Below, piece by piece: positions 53,847 through 64,000 of a DNA stretch of 64,000 nt. Source of the DNA: Streptomyces rimosus (GTDB lineage: Bacteria; Actinomycetota; Actinomycetes; Streptomycetales; Streptomycetaceae); assembly GCF_008704655.1 (NCBI RefSeq), contig NZ_CP023688.1, positions 992,001-1,056,000 on the forward strand, read 5' to 3'. The notes below the pieces were generated by a model. The model worked only from the letters and a program-made list of their open reading frames with translations. It did not search any database and had not been told where the DNA came from. The position numbers and the translations under genes are program-made. How positions within the stretch are numbered: position 1 is the first letter of the stretch; each line of letters begins with the position of its first letter.

Positions 53847-56800
53847 TTGCCGGCGAATCAAACGTTCCGCGCCTCGACTTCCGATAACCCCCGGACGACG
53901 CGGAAGCAGACCGCTGTCGAGCCGCTGCCGAGCCGCACCGGGCCGCTGGAGCTGTCCTACGCGCAGCAGCGGCTGTGGTTCCTGGCGCAGCTGCGGGGCG
54001 CCGGCGAGGCGTACCACATGCCGCAGGCGTTCCGGCTGCGCGGACCGCTGGACCGGGACGCGCTGACCCGTGCCCTGGACGCCCTGGTCGCCCGCCACGA
54101 GGTGCTGCGCACCCGCCTGGTCACGGTGGCGGGCACCCCGTACCAGCAGATCGACCCGGCTGACGTGGGATTTTCCTTGCAGGTCCACGAGCTGAGCGGT
54201 GCCGGTGACGCGTCCGCGGCCGAAGCGCGGCTCGCCGAACTCCTGCGGGAGGAGGCGGTCGCACCCTTCGATCTGGCCGAGGGCCCGCTGGTCCGCGGGC
54301 GTCTGGTGGTGCTGGCGGCCGACCACCACGTACTGCTGCTGACCGCCCATCACATCGCGTCCGACGGGTGGTCGATGACCGTGCTGACGCGGGAGATCAC
54401 CGCCCTTTACACCGCTTTCCGCGCCGGTGAGGCGAATCCGCTGCCTCCGTTGCCGGTGCAGTACGCCGATTACGCGGCCTGGCAGCGGAAGTGGCTTTCC
54501 GACGGCGTACCGGCGAAGCAGGCCGACCACTGGAAGAAGGTACTGGCCGACGCCCCGGAGCTGCTGGAACTGCCCACCGACCGGCCGCGACCGGCCGAGC
54601 AGGACTACCGCGGCGGAAAGCTTCCGCTGGAATTCGACGCGGAATTGACCGCGGCGCTGAAGAACGCGAGCCGCCGCAACGGCAGTACGTTGTTCATGAC
54701 CTTGCTGGCGGGCTGGGCACTGGTCCTCTCCCGGCTGTCCGGCCAGGCCGATGTGGTGATCGGCACGCCGGTGGCCAATCGCCGGCGCTCCGAACTGGAA
54801 GGTTTGATCGGCTTCTTCGTCAATACGCTCGCACTGCGTATCGATCTTTCCGGCGGGCCGACGGTGGCCGAACTCCTCAAGCGGGTACGCGGCGTCGCCC
54901 TGGCCGCGCTGGAAAACCAGGACCTGCCGTGGGAGCAGGTGGTGGAACTCGTCAATCCGTCGCGCAGTCCGGCGCACACCCCGCTGTTCCAGACCATGTT
55001 CGCCTGGCAGAACAGCGAGGAGGGCGAGCTGTCGCTGCCGGATATCGAGGTGACGCCGCTGGATTCGCCGTACGACGTCGCGAAGTTCGATCTGACCTTG
55101 TCGCTGGCGGAAGAGGACGGCCGTATTGTCGGCAGCCTGGATTACGCGCGGGCCTTGTTCGACGCGGAAACCGTGGAACGGTACGGCCGTTATCTCCGGC
55201 GCGTCCTGACGCAGATGGCCGCTGACCCCGGCACCGCCGCCGACGCCCTCGCACTGCTGGACGAGGAGGAGCGGGACCGGCTCGTCACGGAGTGGGACGG
55301 GACGGTGCGCCGGGCGGCGTGGTCGGGCGTGATCGACCGCTTCGAGAGCCGGGTGCGCGAACAGCCCGGCCGGACAGCGCTGGTGTGCGACGGCGAGCGG
55401 CTGGACTACGCGACGCTGGACCGGCGCGCCAACCGGCTCGCCCACGCCCTGCTGGCCCGTGGAGTGCGCCCGGACGAGGTGGTCGGCCTGCACTCCGGAC
55501 GCTCGACGGCGCTGGTCGTGGGCGCCCTCGGCATCCTGAAGGCCGGGGCGGCCTATCTGCCGCTCGACCCCGAACTGCCCGCAGAACGGCTGGCCGCCAT
55601 GGTGGAGGACGCCGCGCCCGCGCTGGTGCTGAGCGACGCGCCCGTACCGTCCGGCGGCCGGCAGTCGCTGGCCGCCGTCGAGGCGGAAGGGCAGCGGGAC
55701 GACGCGCCCGGCATCGCCGCGCATCCCGACCGCCTGGCGTACGTGGTCTTCACCTCGGGTTCCACCGGCCGCCCCAAGGGCGTCGGCGTCACCCATGGCA
55801 ACGTTGCCGGCCTCTTCGACCACTGGCTGGCGCGCTTCGACGACGGAGCGGGCGAGGCCGCGTCGTGGTGGTCGGGCATCGGCTTCGACTGCTCGGCGTT
55901 CGAGATCCTGCTGCCGCTCACCACGGGCGGCGCGCTGCACCCGGTCCCCGGGGAACTGCGCGCCGACCCGGACGCGTTGCTGGACTGGATGCGCACCCAC
56001 CGCATCGCGCAGGCGTTCCTGCCGCCCGCCTTCATCAAGTGGATCGATGAGGCGCCCGCCGAGCGGCTGGCCGGTCTCGCGCTGCGCCGCCTGCTGACGG
56101 GTGTGGAACCCGTACCGGAGCAGGCCCTGCACCGTATGCGGGAGTTCCTGCCCGAGCTGCGCCTGCTCAACGGTTACGGTCCCTCCGAAACCACGGTCTT
56201 CAGCACCGGCTACACCGAACCCCGCCCGCTGTCCCGGCAGTGCCCGGTCGGCCGCCCCCTGGACGGCACCCGGGTCCGGCTGCTGGACGAGCGCCTGCGT
56301 CCGGTGCCGCCCGGTGTGACCGGCGAGATCTACATCGGCGGCGCGGGCCTGGCCCGTGGCTACGTCGGCCGCCCCGGCCTGACGGCCGAGCGCTTCGTAC
56401 CGGACCCGTTCGCACCCGGCGAGCGGATGTACCGCACCGGCGACCTGGCCCGTCGGCTGCCCGGCGGCGACGCCGAGTACGTCGGCCGCCGCGACCACCA
56501 GGTCAAGCTGCGCGGCTTCCGTATCGAACTGGGCGAGATCGAGGCGGCGCTGCTGGAGGGGCCCGCCGTGCGCGAGGCGGTCGTACTGGCCGACCGGGAC
56601 GCGGCGGGGGAAGCGCGCTTGGTGGCCTTCCTGGGCCGGGGCGACGCCGAGGCGCGGCAGCCCGACGCATGGCGCACCATGCTGGCGCGCAGGCTGCCCG
56701 GCTACATGATCCCGGCGCTGTTCGTGGAGCTGCCGCGGCTGCCGCGCACCCCCAACGGCAAGCCGGACCGCGCCGCGCTGCTGGAACGGGCGCGGGCCGA

Positions 56801-57863
56801 CGCCCCCGTCCAGGTCAACCAGGCCAGCCCGCGCGACCACGTCGAGCTGGCGCTGTACCGGATATGGCAGCGGGTGCTGGTCCGGTCCGAGATCGGCATC
56901 AGCGACAACTTCTTCGACATCGGCGGCACCTCGATCTCCGCCATCAAGCTGGCGCACGCGGTCCGCGAGGAGTTCGGCGAGACGCTGCCGGTGCGCGAGA
57001 TCATGCTGCACCCGACGATCGAGGCGCTGGGCGGGCGGCTGCGCCGGGGCGCGCCGGACCGGCCGGACAGCAATCTGATCGAGTTCCGCGCGGGCGACGG
57101 CCGGCGGCGGGTGATCTGCGTCCACCCGGCGGGCGGCACCGCCTTCTGCTACCTGTCGCTGGCCAAGGCGCTGCCCGAGTCCTTCGGCGTCCACGGCATC
57201 CAGTCGCCCGGCGTGAACCCCGGCGAAACGTTCCTGCCGACGGTCGAGGCCATGGCCGAGGCGTATCTGGCGCTGGTGGCACCGCTGCTCGACGGGCCCG
57301 TGGTGCTCACCGGCCTGTCGTACGGCGGGCTGGTCGCCCACGAGATGGGGCGCCGCCTGGCGGAGTCCGGCCGTACGGACGTCAGCGTGGTGCTGCTCGA
57401 CACCCAGGGCTCGGACGGGCCCGTGGACCCGGCCGCGACGGCGCCGGTGGACATGGCCGAATTCCGCGACAAGCTCGTCAAGTTCAACGGCATGTACCCG
57501 GGCATCGACGACGAGCAGATCGACCAGTACTTCCACATCTACAACCACAACCGGCGGACCGCGGGCGCCTACCCGGCACCGCCCTCGGCGGCCCGCACGG
57601 TCCTCGTCCAGGCCGTCGAGGACGGCGCCGACACCCCGTTCCGGCAGGACGTGCGGGACTTCTGGCAGCGGCGCGCGAAGGGCGACTTCGTGGTGGAACC
57701 GGCGTACTGCGACCACTGGGAAATGCTGGAGAGCGCCGAAGTGCTGCGGGTGGCCGCACTGATCGAAGCAGAGCTGGCCCGCTTGGGAGCCGCTCCCCCG
57801 CCGCCCGGCAGCCCGTCGCTGCCCACCGGGCCGGAAGCCGAGTCAGCACAGGCGCAGGAGTGA
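53847..57863 (+). CDS. NRPS module C-A-PCP-TE, 1338 aa
   Basis: The condensation domain opens with [15 protein letters not shown] and has the active HHIASDG near residue 170. The adenylation domain has [31 protein letters not shown] and [12 protein letters not shown]. Pocket residues read by eye are D-C-F-F-L-G-G-V-F, suggesting a hydrophobic amino acid. The carrier Ser is in [11 protein letters not shown]. The C-terminal thioesterase has its nucleophile in GLSYGG and His in CDHWEML, so this protein ends an assembly line by hydrolysis or cyclisation. TTG 53847 is the best start: a purine-rich stretch precedes it and upstream sequence is not protein-like. The next gene overlaps or abuts it (TGATGATG). 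Confidence 0.9.
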   Translation: MPANQTFRASTSDNPRTTRKQTAVEPLPSRTGPLELSYAQQRLWFLAQLRGAGEAYHMPQAFRLRGPLDRDALTRALDALVARHEVLRTRLVTVAGTPYQQIDPADVGFSLQVHELSGAGDASAAEARLAELLREEAVAPFDLAEGPLVRGRLVVLAADHHVLLLTAHHIASDGWSMTVLTREITALYTAFRAGEANPLPPLPVQYADYAAWQRKWLSDGVPAKQADHWKKVLADAPELLELPTDRPRPAEQDYRGGKLPLEFDAELTAALKNASRRNGSTLFMTLLAGWALVLSRLSGQADVVIGTPVANRRRSELEGLIGFFVNTLALRIDLSGGPTVAELLKRVRGVALAALENQDLPWEQVVELVNPSRSPAHTPLFQTMFAWQNSEEGELSLPDIEVTPLDSPYDVAKFDLTLSLAEEDGRIVGSLDYARALFDAETVERYGRYLRRVLTQMAADPGTAADALALLDEEERDRLVTEWDGTVRRAAWSGVIDRFESRVREQPGRTALVCDGERLDYATLDRRANRLAHALLARGVRPDEVVGLHSGRSTALVVGALGILKAGAAYLPLDPELPAERLAAMVEDAAPALVLSDAPVPSGGRQSLAAVEAEGQRDDAPGIAAHPDRLAYVVFTSGSTGRPKGVGVTHGNVAGLFDHWLARFDDGAGEAASWWSGIGFDCSAFEILLPLTTGGALHPVPGELRADPDALLDWMRTHRIAQAFLPPAFIKWIDEAPAERLAGLALRRLLTGVEPVPEQALHRMREFLPELRLLNGYGPSETTVFSTGYTEPRPLSRQCPVGRPLDGTRVRLLDERLRPVPPGVTGEIYIGGAGLARGYVGRPGLTAERFVPDPFAPGERMYRTGDLARRLPGGDAEYVGRRDHQVKLRGFRIELGEIEAALLEGPAVREAVVLADRDAAGEARLVAFLGRGDAEARQPDAWRTMLARRLPGYMIPALFVELPRLPRTPNGKPDRAALLERARADAPVQVNQASPRDHVELALYRIWQRVLVRSEIGISDNFFDIGGTSISAIKLAHAVREEFGETLPVREIMLHPTIEALGGRLRRGAPDRPDSNLIEFRAGDGRRRVICVHPAGGTAFCYLSLAKALPESFGVHGIQSPGVNPGETFLPTVEAMAEAYLALVAPLLDGPVVLTGLSYGGLVAHEMGRRLAESGRTDVSVVLLDTQGSDGPVDPAATAPVDMAEFRDKLVKFNGMYPGIDDEQIDQYFHIYNHNRRTAGAYPAPPSAARTVLVQAVEDGADTPFRQDVRDFWQRRAKGDFVVEPAYCDHWEMLESAEVLRVAALIEAELARLGAAPPPPGSPSLPTGPEAESAQAQE

Positions 57864-57865
57864 TG

Positions 57866-64000
<6,135 letters not shown>

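Noticed and set aside
53841..57716. 1291-aa minus-strand open frame under the C-A-PCP-TE gene
   Set aside because: Long antisense frames are common in high-GC DNA; the plus strand has all NRPS core motifs.

Overview
The window is high-GC actinobacterial DNA, almost certainly Streptomyces or a close relative. Supporting signs are a chaplin, a SARP-type regulator, an unusually long GAPDH, rare TTA codons confined to a few secondary-metabolism genes, leaderless genes and several assembly-line synthetases. No rRNA, tRNA or CRISPR array was seen. All assignments come from reading motifs by eye; no database search was run.

Layout. (1) 2-4973: the 3' end of a nonribosomal peptide synthetase (A-PCP-reductase), a shrunken adenylosuccinate-lyase-like frame that lacks two catalytic segments, a divergent acyl carrier protein, and a regulatory stretch with five CGGCAAGC-type repeats. 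(2) 4974-13017: a large SARP-ATPase activator with a TTA codon, a secreted M4 metalloprotease, a chaplin and a YbdK-type carboxylate-amine ligase. (3) 13180-25472: a minus-strand operon, read from 22179 down to 13180. It encodes a membrane PCP protein resembling the C-terminal half of Pls/PosA homopolymer synthetases, an A-PCP-TE synthetase, a TauD/SyrP-type oxygenase, and SbnB plus SbnA, which make L-2,3-diaminopropionate (L-Dap). A divergent STAND-type regulator with its own TTA codon flanks it. This looks like a poly(L-Dap)-type system in which the synthetase is split over two proteins and an oxygenase has been added. It is the most interesting system in the window.

(4) 25715-50063: mostly ordinary genes. 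They include two overlapping zinc-ribbon microproteins, GAPDH, an AlkD-like protein, an old-yellow-enzyme reductase with twin operators, a complete IS1182-like element with a target duplication, uracil-DNA glycosylase, a scramblase-like protein, an N-acetylglucosamine-kinase-like protein, a CbiX-like protein, a lactonase-type propeller, a FUSC membrane protein, a cysteine-rich leader before a YeeE transporter, an Lrp regulator whose upstream boxes recur before FUSC, a virginiamycin-B-lyase homologue, a GH12 glucanase, an ECF sigma factor with a partner gene, and a divergent split LigD pair (polymerase and ligase).

(5) 50082-64000: a second assembly line made of C-A-PCP (minus strand), C-A-PCP-TE (plus strand) and a hybrid A-PCP-C-A-PCP-KS protein that runs off the window end. 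This cluster and the NRPS at position 2 both continue outside the window, so their products cannot be deduced here.
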